From an uncultured Eubacteriales bacterium (GTDB lineage Bacteria; Bacillota; Clostridia; Lachnospirales; Lachnospiraceae), in NCBI GenBank assembly GCA_900313855.1, contig OMSZ01000234.1, positions 1 through 5,228 of the forward strand: a stretch of DNA of 5,228 bases, read 5' to 3'. How positions within the stretch are numbered: position 1 is the first letter of the stretch; each line of letters starts with the position of its first letter. Positions 1 through 5,228 of the stretch are shown here, in pieces. Below the pieces are notes generated by a model. The model did not search any database, was not told where the DNA came from, and was given only the letters and a program-made list of their open reading frames with translations. Made by a program: the position numbers and the translations under genes.

Positions 1-11
1 GAGCTTGTACC

Positions 12-83
12 CCGACTGAGTATAGTTTGACATAACCCCCACCTACACCTAAGCTTAGAGGTGGGGGATTTCTCCGACTGAGT
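12..83. repeat. Pair of 10-bp direct repeats flanking a hairpin
   Basis: The 10-mer CCGACTGAGT occurs at 12-21 and again at 74-83, one copy on each side of the GC-rich hairpin at 36-67. On the minus strand the match extends to ACTCAGTCGG followed by AG or GG. Seen directly: an exact repeat around a stem-loop, in a non-coding stretch beyond the end of the acyltransferase gene. Inference: this could be a small hairpin module, such as a remnant of an IS200/IS605-type end or a palindromic MITE-like element, or a duplication made when the hairpin inserted. No transposase is visible and the left side is cut by the window edge, so the origin is open. Confidence 0.5.
36..67. terminator. GC-rich stem-loop, candidate bidirectional terminator
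   Basis: CCCCCACCT at 36-44 pairs perfectly with AGGTGGGGG at 59-67, giving a 9-bp stem with a 14-nt loop that contains the palindrome CTAAGCTTAG (49-58). It lies 45 nt beyond the stop codon of the acyltransferase gene, a suitable place to end the minus-strand transcript. The tails are only mildly T-rich (ATTTCT on the plus side, TTATGT on the minus side), so it is not a textbook intrinsic terminator. A shifted pairing of CACCT (46-50) with AGGTG (59-63) is also possible. The same shape is seen at the ends of IS200/IS605-type elements, which is the main alternative. Confidence 0.4.
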
Positions 84-111
84 TAAATGGTCTTAAGCTC
101 CGGTCAAGTCC

Positions 112-843
112 CTAAGCCGTCTGTCCGCCGTGTGCTTCGATCATATCACGTATTATCTCCTGCACATAAGCACCGGCATGCTTTCTGTTATCCTTGTCTA
201 AATCTTTAATATAGAAAGGCTTCCCGTATATCACCTTAGGACTTCCGCTCTTTATATGAAAGCCCGGACGGATCTCTAACATCTGGTCACTATCTATAAT
301 TGCAACCGGAACCACAGGACAATCCGCCTTATCTGCCATCTTTAAGCTGCCCTCCTTAAACGGAAGCATCTCATGCTGCTGGTTTCTGGTACCCTCAGGA
401 CAAATCACCATCGAATGCCCCTTCTTTATAAGCTCGGCGCCATCCTTGATCATCTGTACTCCCGATCGCATATCCTGTCTGTCTAAGAACAGACAGTTGA
501 TATTTCTCATCCACCAGTTAAGCAGCAGAAACTTGTCCATTTCCGCCTTTGCAACAAATCCGGGTCTTTTGCCCGAGGTTGTATGTAATAACAGAATGTC
601 AAAATAGCTTCTGTGATTAGTTACAAACAACACCGCTTCGTCAGGAATATTCTCCTTACCCTCTATCGTTATATGCGCGCCCGCCTGAAATAACTCCCAT
701 CTGAAGGCGTGATATACGATGGCATTGCCTATCTTATATCTAAGCTCCGGATTCCATATTCCGATAATCCTCAATATAAGATGCACCGGTATCATAAGCA
801 CCAGAAACAGGAACAAAAAACCTAAAACCAAAAAATTTCTCAT
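112..843 (-). CDS. plsC: 1-acyl-sn-glycerol-3-phosphate acyltransferase (PlsC family)
   Basis: The 243-residue product belongs to the LPLAT/PlsC acyltransferase family, which acylates lysophosphatidic acid at sn-2 to form phosphatidic acid at the cytoplasmic membrane. A hydrophobic N-terminal segment (about residues 3-28) should anchor it. The family blocks appear in order: NHRSYFD at 76-82, with catalytic His77 and Asp82 (HX4D); FLDR at 119-122; PEGTR at 149-153, for glycerol-phosphate binding; and VVPVAI at 177-182. The length is normal for the family. The ATG at 843 is the only good start, because an in-frame TGA lies a few codons upstream. The Shine-Dalgarno (GAGAG, about 12 nt away) is weak. 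The gene has its own candidate promoter, and a spacer of 129 bp separates it from malQ. The acyl donor and exact lysolipid cannot be read from sequence, so a paralogous acyltransferase role is possible. Confidence 0.9.
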   Translation of the reverse strand: MRNFLVLGFLFLFLVLMIPVHLILRIIGIWNPELRYKIGNAIVYHAFRWELFQAGAHITIEGKENIPDEAVLFVTNHRSYFDILLLHTTSGKRPGFVAKAEMDKFLLLNWWMRNINCLFLDRQDMRSGVQMIKDGAELIKKGHSMVICPEGTRNQQHEMLPFKEGSLKMADKADCPVVPVAIIDSDQMLEIRPGFHIKSGSPKVIYGKPFYIKDLDKDNRKHAGAYVQEIIRDMIEAHGGQTA

Positions 844-874
844 TTCACAACCATTCTCTCAAATAACTATGTAA

Positions 875-903
875 ATCTTATATCGCGCCAAACACGATGT
901 TAA
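875..903 (-). promoter_or_regulatory. Candidate sigma-A promoter of plsC
   Basis: On the minus strand TTAACA (898-903, five of six to the -35 consensus) is followed after 17 nt by TAAGAT (875-880, four of six to the -10). An overlapping TATAAG (877-882) would give a 15-nt spacer. Transcription would start near 868, leaving a leader of about 25 nt before the ATG at 843. This would let plsC be expressed apart from pgi-malQ. The call rests on consensus matching alone. Confidence 0.4.
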
Positions 904-912
904 TCCCGCTTA

Positions 913-957
913 CAAGACTTTAAGACTCAAGTCTCTATGATACAAGTCTTTATGATA
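913..957. repeat. 15-bp tandem repeat, about three copies
   Basis: Two adjacent 15-mers, CAAGTCTCTATGATA (928-942) and CAAGTCTTTATGATA (943-957), differ at one base. The preceding 15 bases (913-927, CAAGACTTTAAGACT) match the third unit at 11 of 15 positions and look like a diverged first copy. Each unit carries AAGTCT or AAGACT, so the array also contains short inverted repeats that could fold, but no T-run follows. It lies between the malQ stop and the plsC promoter. It could be slipped-strand microsatellite-like DNA or a set of protein-binding sites; the sequence does not decide between them. Confidence 0.75.
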
Positions 958-972
958 ATACGAACGATCTCT

Positions 973-2508
973 TTATCTACCGTAAAGCTTAGCGGTTTCG
1001 TACAATCTGGCTTCTAATTGCGGATTCATATCTTCATATCTGAATCTCCATGCCCAGTTACCCTCTCCTACACCCGGAGTATTAAGTCTTGCCCAGGAAT
1101 CAAGGCAAAGCACATCCTGCATAGGAACAAGCGCCATGTTGGCAACTGATGAGAAGCATGCCCTGATAAGAGTCCAGCACACATCGCCGCCATCTGTATT
1201 ATAGTATCTTCTAAGCTTATCTCTTGACTGCTCGTAGCACTTCTGATACCAGCCAAGAGTTGTATCATTATCATGTGTACCGGTATAGCATACACAGTTA
1301 CGAACAAAATTGTGAGGAAGGAAGCTGTTCTCATCAGGGTTCTCAAAACCAAACTGAAGTATCTTCATTCCCGGAAGTCCGAACTTATCTCTAAGATCGA
1401 TAACCGACTGATCGATCTGTCCCAGATCCTCCGCAATGATAGGCATATGATAACCCAAAGTAGCTTCAAGATGTGTGAAGAAATTAATACCCGGCGCTTT
1501 CATCCATTTACCGTTGACAGCCGTCTCTTCACCAAAAGGTACTGCCCAGTATTTATCAAATCCACGGAAGTGATCCAATCTCACGAAATCAGCCAGTTTG
1601 AGCTGATGACGAAGTCGTGATATCCACCACTCATAACCGGTCTTTGTGTGCTCACTCCATTTATATAACGGATTACCCCAAAGCTGTCCCGTTGCAGAGA
1701 AATAATCGGGCGGCACTCCGGCAACCGTCTTCGGATATCCCTTAGAATCAAGATCAAAAAGCTTCTTGTTAGCCCAGACATCCACACTGTCCCATGCAAC
1801 AAATATAGGAATATCGCCAACGATCTTAATTCCCTTTTCGTTAGCATAGCTTTTAAGTTCATACCACTGCTTGTGGAAAAGGAACTGAATGAATCTGTAA
1901 TATTCTACACTGTCCTCTAACTTCTTGATCCATTCATTCTTCTGCTTGTCTGTCGGCTTCTTTATCGAATCCTCCCACATATACCAGGGCATTCCCTCAA
2001 AATGATCCTTAGCCGCCATAAACAGTGCATAATCGTCAAGCCAGTCATTATTCTTCTTGAATTCATCAAATGCATCTATAAATTCTTCATCGCCTGAGCA
2101 TGCGTCCATAACCTCAGGATCGCGGAAACGCTCAAACGACTTCTTCAAAAGGCCGGTCTTGAATTCTATCACCTTACCGTATTCAACCTTTTGAGGATCC
2201 CACTGCGGCATCTCTCTAAAGTCCTCATCCCAGAGAAGTCCCATTTCCCTAAGCTGATCAATGCCTATAATAAGAGGCTGACCTGCAAATGAAGAAAAAG
2301 GCTGGTATGGTGAATCGCCGAAACCTGTATGTCCAAGCGGCAGCACCTGCCACAGATTAAGACCTGATTTTTCCAAAAAATCAACAAATGCATATGCGCC
2401 CTTGCCAAGATCTCCTATTCCGTAATCTCCGGGAAAAGAAGTCGGATGAGCAAGAATACCTGCATACTTATCATAGTCCATACCCAAAGCTGAATTATCT
2501 TCCATCAT
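973..2508 (-). CDS. malQ: 4-alpha-glucanotransferase (amylomaltase, GH77)
   Basis: This 511-residue cytoplasmic enzyme transfers alpha-1,4-glucan segments between malto-oligosaccharides and releases glucose. It has the usual length for the short GH77 amylomaltases. Motifs in order: HPTSFPGDYGIGDLG (21-35), the typical N-terminal block; DSPYQPFSSFAG (65-76); GDIPIFVAWDSVDVWA (231-246); DYFSATGQLWGNPLYKW (268-284), the loop over the active site; RLDHFRG (310-316) with nucleophile Asp312; AEDLG (359-363) with acid/base Glu360; and GTHDNDT (410-416) with the third carboxylate Asp413. All catalytic residues are present. Two ATG codons stand side by side; AGGAG (2514-2518) lies 5 nt before the first and 8 nt before the second, so translation may begin at 2505 (510 residues). 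It follows pgi by 86 bp in the same direction and probably shares its transcript, linking maltodextrin breakdown to glycolysis. Confidence 0.95.
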   Translation of the reverse strand: MMEDNSALGMDYDKYAGILAHPTSFPGDYGIGDLGKGAYAFVDFLEKSGLNLWQVLPLGHTGFGDSPYQPFSSFAGQPLIIGIDQLREMGLLWDEDFREMPQWDPQKVEYGKVIEFKTGLLKKSFERFRDPEVMDACSGDEEFIDAFDEFKKNNDWLDDYALFMAAKDHFEGMPWYMWEDSIKKPTDKQKNEWIKKLEDSVEYYRFIQFLFHKQWYELKSYANEKGIKIVGDIPIFVAWDSVDVWANKKLFDLDSKGYPKTVAGVPPDYFSATGQLWGNPLYKWSEHTKTGYEWWISRLRHQLKLADFVRLDHFRGFDKYWAVPFGEETAVNGKWMKAPGINFFTHLEATLGYHMPIIAEDLGQIDQSVIDLRDKFGLPGMKILQFGFENPDENSFLPHNFVRNCVCYTGTHDNDTTLGWYQKCYEQSRDKLRRYYNTDGGDVCWTLIRACFSSVANMALVPMQDVLCLDSWARLNTPGVGEGNWAWRFRYEDMNPQLEARLYETAKLYGR

Positions 2509-2513
2509 TAACT

Positions 2514-2518
2514 CTCCT
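2514..2518 (-). promoter_or_regulatory. Shine-Dalgarno site of malQ
   Basis: AGGAG on the minus strand stands 5 nt before the first ATG (2508) and 8 nt before the second (2505). The spacing slightly favours the second codon. Confidence 0.7.
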
Positions 2519-2541
2519 CGTATATTCTATACTTCAATGAT

Positions 2542-2574
2542 GAACGCCCTATCCTAATATATGACGGGGCGTTC
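2542..2574. promoter_or_regulatory. Stem-loop in the pgi-malQ intercistronic spacer
   Basis: GAACGCCC (2542-2549) and GGGCGTTC (2567-2574) form a perfect 8-bp inverted repeat around a 17-nt AT-rich loop. This is the only strong structure in the 86-bp spacer. No T-run follows on the minus strand (the next bases are ATCATTG), so a full intrinsic terminator is unlikely. A partial terminator, an mRNA processing or stability element that sets the pgi:malQ ratio, or a protein-binding site are the options. The function is inferred only from position and symmetry. Confidence 0.5.
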
Positions 2575-2594
2575 GAAATTTAACTTAACTTGTA

Positions 2595-3953
2595 TTATTT
2601 CTTCATGCGGTCCATAAGCTTAGCTCTCTGCTCTTCATAACCCGGCTTACCCAAGAGAGCAAACATATTCTTCTTGTAGCTTTCAACACCCGGCTGGTTA
2701 AATGGATTAACTCCGAGCACATATCCCGATACACCGCAGGCAAACTCAAAGAAGTAGAATAACTCTCCGAGATTAAACTCTGACATATAAGGAAGTGTGA
2801 TCATAAGATTAGGAATCTCACCATCAACATGGGCAAGAACTGTTCCGTTCATAGCCTGCTTATTAATGTAATCAACCGTTCTTCCAGCAAGATAATTTAA
2901 TCCATCTAAATCGTCATCCTCTGCCTCCATTATGATCTTACGTCTTGGAGAACCGATATTGACAACTGTCTCAATATGATTCTTGGTTCCATCCTGAATG
3001 AACTGACCAAGTGAATGAAGATCTGTTGTAAAGTCACAGGCTGTAGGATAGATACCCTTTCCATCCTTTCCTTCTGACTCTCCGAATAACTGTTTCCACC
3101 ATTCACCGATATAATGAACTGATGGTGTATAGTTAGCAAGAATTTCCATGGTCTTGCCTTTTTCTCTCAAAATGTTACGAAGCGCAGCATACTGAAGAGC
3201 ATCGTTCTGTTCAAACTCAGCCTCTAAGCAGGTCTGTCTTGCCGTAGCCGCACCAACCATCAACTGCTTGATATCAGCGCCACTTACTGCTATCGGAAGA
3301 AGTCCAACCGCTGTAAGCACTGAGAAACGTCCTCCGATATCATCAGGGACAACAAATGTCTCATATCCTTCGGTGTCAGCAAGATGCTTAAGCGCTCCCT
3401 TTTCCTTATCTGTAGTTGCGTATATTCTCTTAGCTGCCTCTTTTCTTCCGTATTTGTCGATCAAAAGATTCTTGAAAATACGGAAAGCAATTGCAGGCTC
3501 AGTAGTCGTTCCCGACTTGGAAATAACATTAACTGAGAAATCCCTGTCTCCGACAACCTCTAATAAATGCTCAAGATATGTAGAACTTATATTATTACCG
3601 CAGAAATATATCTCCGGAGTTCCCTTTCTCATATCTCTGTCGATCACATTATAAAATGTATGTCTGAGCGCCTCGATAGCCGCTCTCGCACCAAGATATG
3701 ATCCTCCGATACCGATAACAATGAGTATTTCCGAATCATTCTGAATCTTCTTAGCAGCCGCTTTGATCCTTGAAAACTCCTCTCTGTCATAATTAACAGG
3801 AAGGTCAAGCCATCCAAGGAAATCATTGCCTTCGCCTGTCTTCTCTAAAAGAGTCTTCTTTGCTTCTAAGACTCTGTCCTTCATAGCTGCAATATCGTCT
3901 TCCGTAACCATGAACATCGCATTACTATAATCAAAACTTATACTCTCTGCCAT
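2595..3953 (-). CDS. pgi: Glucose-6-phosphate isomerase
   Basis: The product interconverts glucose-6-phosphate and fructose-6-phosphate in the cytoplasm, the second step of glycolysis and a step of gluconeogenesis. From the start chosen here it has 452 residues, typical of the short PGI of Firmicutes. It has two SIS-type sugar-phosphate domains. Visible motifs: GIGGSYLG (81-88); SKSGTTTEP (145-153), phosphate binding; DDIGGRFS (204-211), family signature 1; [10 protein letters not shown] (291-300), which holds the catalytic glutamate; a conserved His313; and the second signature from [15 protein letters not shown] (410-424) to Lys427. The start is the ATG at 3953, because AAAGGAG lies 9 nt before it. 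An in-frame ATG seven codons upstream (3974) has no ribosome binding site, and its extension would encode the Shine-Dalgarno itself. A strong promoter precedes the gene and malQ follows, suggesting a pgi-malQ transcript. Confidence 0.97.
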   Translation of the reverse strand: MAESISFDYSNAMFMVTEDDIAAMKDRVLEAKKTLLEKTGEGNDFLGWLDLPVNYDREEFSRIKAAAKKIQNDSEILIVIGIGGSYLGARAAIEALRHTFYNVIDRDMRKGTPEIYFCGNNISSTYLEHLLEVVGDRDFSVNVISKSGTTTEPAIAFRIFKNLLIDKYGRKEAAKRIYATTDKEKGALKHLADTEGYETFVVPDDIGGRFSVLTAVGLLPIAVSGADIKQLMVGAATARQTCLEAEFEQNDALQYAALRNILREKGKTMEILANYTPSVHYIGEWWKQLFGESEGKDGKGIYPTACDFTTDLHSLGQFIQDGTKNHIETVVNIGSPRRKIIMEAEDDDLDGLNYLAGRTVDYINKQAMNGTVLAHVDGEIPNLMITLPYMSEFNLGELFYFFEFACGVSGYVLGVNPFNQPGVESYKKNMFALLGKPGYEEQRAKLMDRMKK

Positions 3954-3962
3954 ATTCCCGCT

Positions 3963-3969
3963 CTCCTTT
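3963..3969 (-). promoter_or_regulatory. Shine-Dalgarno site that sets the pgi start
   Basis: AAAGGAG on the minus strand lies 9 nt before the ATG at 3953. It falls inside the seven-codon extension (MTKESGN) that the longer reading frame would give, which argues strongly for the shorter protein beginning MAESISF. Confidence 0.8.
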
Positions 3970-4002
3970 GTCATACTTTGGTTCTAATCACGAACAGACT
4001 AT

Positions 4003-4031
4003 ATTTTATCAAAGTCGATTTAAAATATCAA
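4003..4031 (-). promoter_or_regulatory. Sigma-A-type promoter of pgi (and probably malQ)
   Basis: On the minus strand TTGATA (4026-4031, five of six) is followed after exactly 17 nt by TAAAAT (4003-4008, five of six), with a very AT-rich stretch upstream that could act as an UP element. Transcription would begin near 3996, giving a leader of about 43 nt with the pgi Shine-Dalgarno near its end. The leader holds only a weak 4-bp hairpin (GTTC/GAAC) and no recognisable riboswitch. This is the best promoter match in the window. Confidence 0.7.
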
Positions 4032-4038
4032 TATTTTA
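4021..4038. promoter_or_regulatory. 18-bp AT-rich palindrome over the pgi -35 box, possible operator
   Basis: TAAAATAT (4021-4028) and ATATTTTA (4031-4038) are perfect inverted 8-bp arms around a 2-bp centre. The palindrome covers the whole -35 hexamer (4026-4031) of the pgi promoter, a position where a bound dimeric repressor would block RNA polymerase. It does not match the catabolite-responsive element pattern I know. Because the region is so AT-rich, chance symmetry is a real alternative. Confidence 0.35.
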
Positions 4039-4085
4039 TTTATTATTTGCCATATTTACCATTTTTGACATCCTGCTTTGTATAA

Positions 4086-5129
4086 TTATCCTTTCAGTTC
4101 GTACAGATTACCGAAAGAATAGCCCTCATTTTTCAGATTTTGAAGCACAATCCTCAATGCATCATGATTAGCCTTAGAAACATTGTGCAAAAGCGGAACA
4201 GCTCCCGGATGATGATATTTTGAAAAATGTTCGATCACATGCTCGGAGCTTGGTTGGTTATTCACATCATAATCAAGATAAGCCATAGACCAGAATATTG
4301 TTGTATATCCCAAATCTTTTGCAATCTGCAGGGTACGTTTGCTATATTCACCCCTAGGCGGTCTGAAGAAAAGATCCATTCCATACCCGGTTGCCTCCTT
4401 CATGTAATTTTCACAGCTTAAAATTTCCTTTTGCTGATCCTCTACACTTTTTGAAGGCATGGACGGATGAGTGACCGTATGGTTGCAGACAAGGTGCCCC
4501 TCCTCCTTCATACGTTTGACAAGGTCCACATTGTCTCTTATAAATGTCTGAGTCACGAAAAATGCAGCGGTAACATTTTCTTCCTTTAAGGTGTCCAAAA
4601 TGTCCGCTGTAAACCCGTTCTCATATCCACAATCAAATGTAATATACATCCTTTTTTCACTTACCGGGATCGTATAAAAGGCATTATACTCAGATATATC
4701 AAAATCCTCCTGGCATCCCGATCTTTCATGGGCATCATTTCTTTTAAACCACCACGCATATAAAGTATTATCCAAAGCATTATAGTCCGTGGTTTCATTT
4801 ATCTGTCTCTGCTTATCAAAGATTTCGGCAAGCCTGATCGAATTTCCTTCTCTGATAAGCTTTTCTATATCGACTTCATTTTTATCTTCAGTTAAATTCT
4901 CTTCACTCCTGTTAGAAACAGCTTCATTGTTATCCATGCTGCTTTTGTCATTCCTATCTGTCTTTCTATTCCATGCTGTTATAATGACCATCAAAAATAC
5001 TATGATCACAGTTATCCAAAGAGCGGCAAAGCAAACCTTTTGCTTTGACTTATAGTCCTTTGGCGATCCCTTCTTCAAAAGACCGCCGTGCTTTTTCCTT
5101 TCTGCATTTACCGGATTTTCATTGTTCAA
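4086..5129 (-). CDS. Membrane-anchored polysaccharide deacetylase, PdaA-like
   Basis: The 347-residue product is a carbohydrate esterase family 4 (NodB-fold) enzyme closest to PdaA, which deacetylates peptidoglycan N-acetylmuramic acid on the way to spore-cortex muramic delta-lactam. A basic N-terminus is followed by one membrane segment (about 31-52), an acidic linker (about 57-95) and a PdaA-like lead-in with WWFKRNDAH (126-134). The NodB domain runs from about 160 to the end: TFDCGYENG (164-172), HTVTH (217-221, metal-binding His217 and His221), RPPRGEYS (256-263), FWSMAYLDYD (279-288) and LLHNVS (313-318). Asp166 is kept, but the next position is Cys where classic members have Asp and PdaA has Asn. 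The start is TTG at 5129, with AAAGAGG 7 nt upstream; a TTG two codons earlier (5135) is too close to it. The active domain should lie outside the membrane. A vegetative cell-wall role is also possible. Confidence 0.88.
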   Translation of the reverse strand: MNNENPVNAERKKHGGLLKKGSPKDYKSKQKVCFAALWITVIIVFLMVIITAWNRKTDRNDKSSMDNNEAVSNRSEENLTEDKNEVDIEKLIREGNSIRLAEIFDKQRQINETTDYNALDNTLYAWWFKRNDAHERSGCQEDFDISEYNAFYTIPVSEKRMYITFDCGYENGFTADILDTLKEENVTAAFFVTQTFIRDNVDLVKRMKEEGHLVCNHTVTHPSMPSKSVEDQQKEILSCENYMKEATGYGMDLFFRPPRGEYSKRTLQIAKDLGYTTIFWSMAYLDYDVNNQPSSEHVIEHFSKYHHPGAVPLLHNVSKANHDALRIVLQNLKNEGYSFGNLYELKG

Positions 5130-5136
5130 TAGCAAA

Positions 5137-5143
5137 CCTCTTT
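5137..5143 (-). promoter_or_regulatory. Shine-Dalgarno site that sets the deacetylase TTG start
   Basis: AAAGAGG on the minus strand abuts the stop codon of the upstream gene. It lies 7 nt before the TTG at 5129 but only 1 nt before the TTG at 5135, so 5129 is the better start. No in-frame ATG occurs until after the membrane segment. The closeness to the upstream stop suggests coupled translation. Confidence 0.65.
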
Positions 5144-5228
5144 CTACGATAGAAAGCTCTGCACAAACTCCTCTAACAATTCAACCTCTGACATATCTTC
5201 ATCGGCAGCCGCAACTTCTACCGAAGCC
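5144..5228 (-). CDS. C-terminal end of an unidentified gene (partial)
   Basis: A minus-strand frame is open from the right edge of the window to a TAG at 5144-5146. It gives 27 residues that end in EFVQSFLS and include an acidic stretch (ADEDMSEVELLEE). The following gene's ribosome binding site touches the stop codon and its start is 14 nt away, a spacing typical of operon neighbours. That is the main evidence that this is a real gene end. No family can be recognised from this tail. Confidence 0.5.
   Translation of the reverse strand, partial: ASVEVAAADEDMSEVELLEEFVQSFLS

Noticed and set aside
1..30. Short plus-strand frame from the left edge to TGA at 28-30, as the possible tail of a convergent gene
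   Set aside because: Only nine codons are visible, with no recognisable motif; all three frames stop within the first 35 bases, so nothing distinguishes it from chance.
1273..1620. Plus-strand open frame of 115 residues
   Set aside because: It lies antisense to the malQ region encoding the catalytic residues, has no recognisable domain, and is best explained as a shadow.
2520..2594. Possible separate promoter for malQ (TATATT with a poor -35 near TTAAAT)
   Set aside because: The -35 matches only three of six positions and the -10 lies in the loop of the stem-loop, so it is too weak to annotate.
3268..3654. Plus-strand open frame of 128 residues
   Set aside because: It lies wholly antisense to pgi, shows no family motifs, and its composition follows from the codon use of the strong minus-strand gene.
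3968..4171. Plus-strand open frame of 67 residues across the pgi promoter spacer
   Set aside because: It is hydrophobic only because the spacer is AT-rich, has no clear ribosome binding site, and overlaps the deacetylase end in antisense.
4789..5055. Plus-strand open frame of 88 residues with a hydrophobic, serine-rich product
   Set aside because: It is the antisense image of the membrane segment and acidic linker of the deacetylase.
1..5228. A novel defence, mobile or biosynthetic system
   Set aside because: All four complete genes belong to well-known families with intact motifs, and no CRISPR, toxin-antitoxin, phage or transposase signal is visible apart from the ambiguous hairpin at the left edge.

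Overview
The window looks like ordinary chromosomal DNA from a low-to-mid GC Gram-positive anaerobe. It probably belongs to Clostridia, most likely a Lachnospiraceae-type genome (inference). The reasons are the short Firmicutes-type glucose-6-phosphate isomerase, a PdaA-like peptidoglycan deacetylase with the TFDCGYENG motif, AGGAG-type ribosome binding sites, a TTG start, and AT-rich spacers with sigma-A-like promoters. Every gene I can support lies on the minus strand, so transcription runs from the right end of the window to the left.

Layout in transcription order. (1) 5228-5144: the last 27 codons of an unidentified gene that enters from the right. (2) 5129-4086: a membrane-anchored PdaA-type polysaccharide deacetylase. 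It follows the first gene so closely that the two are probably co-transcribed. (3) 4085-3954: an AT-rich spacer with a strong sigma-A-like promoter and an 18-bp palindrome over its -35 box. (4) 3953-2595: pgi. (5) 2594-2509: a short spacer with a perfect 8-bp inverted repeat. (6) 2508-973: malQ. (7) 972-844: a spacer with about three copies of a 15-bp tandem repeat and a candidate promoter. (8) 843-112: a PlsC-type acyltransferase. (9) 111-1: a 9-bp GC-rich hairpin bracketed by two copies of a 10-bp direct repeat, which is either a terminator or a small mobile-element remnant.

pgi and malQ make metabolic sense together. MalQ rearranges malto-oligosaccharides and releases glucose, which is phosphorylated by a kinase not seen here. 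Pgi then moves glucose-6-phosphate to fructose-6-phosphate for glycolysis, or back toward glycogen synthesis. The flanking genes act on the cell envelope: cell-wall glycan deacetylation and phosphatidic acid synthesis. They have no obvious pathway link to the sugar genes.

I found no RNA gene, CRISPR array, complete mobile element or convincing new multi-gene system. The points most worth a second look are the non-coding structures (hairpin with direct repeats, tandem repeat, promoter palindrome, intercistronic stem-loop) and the start-site decisions for three genes.
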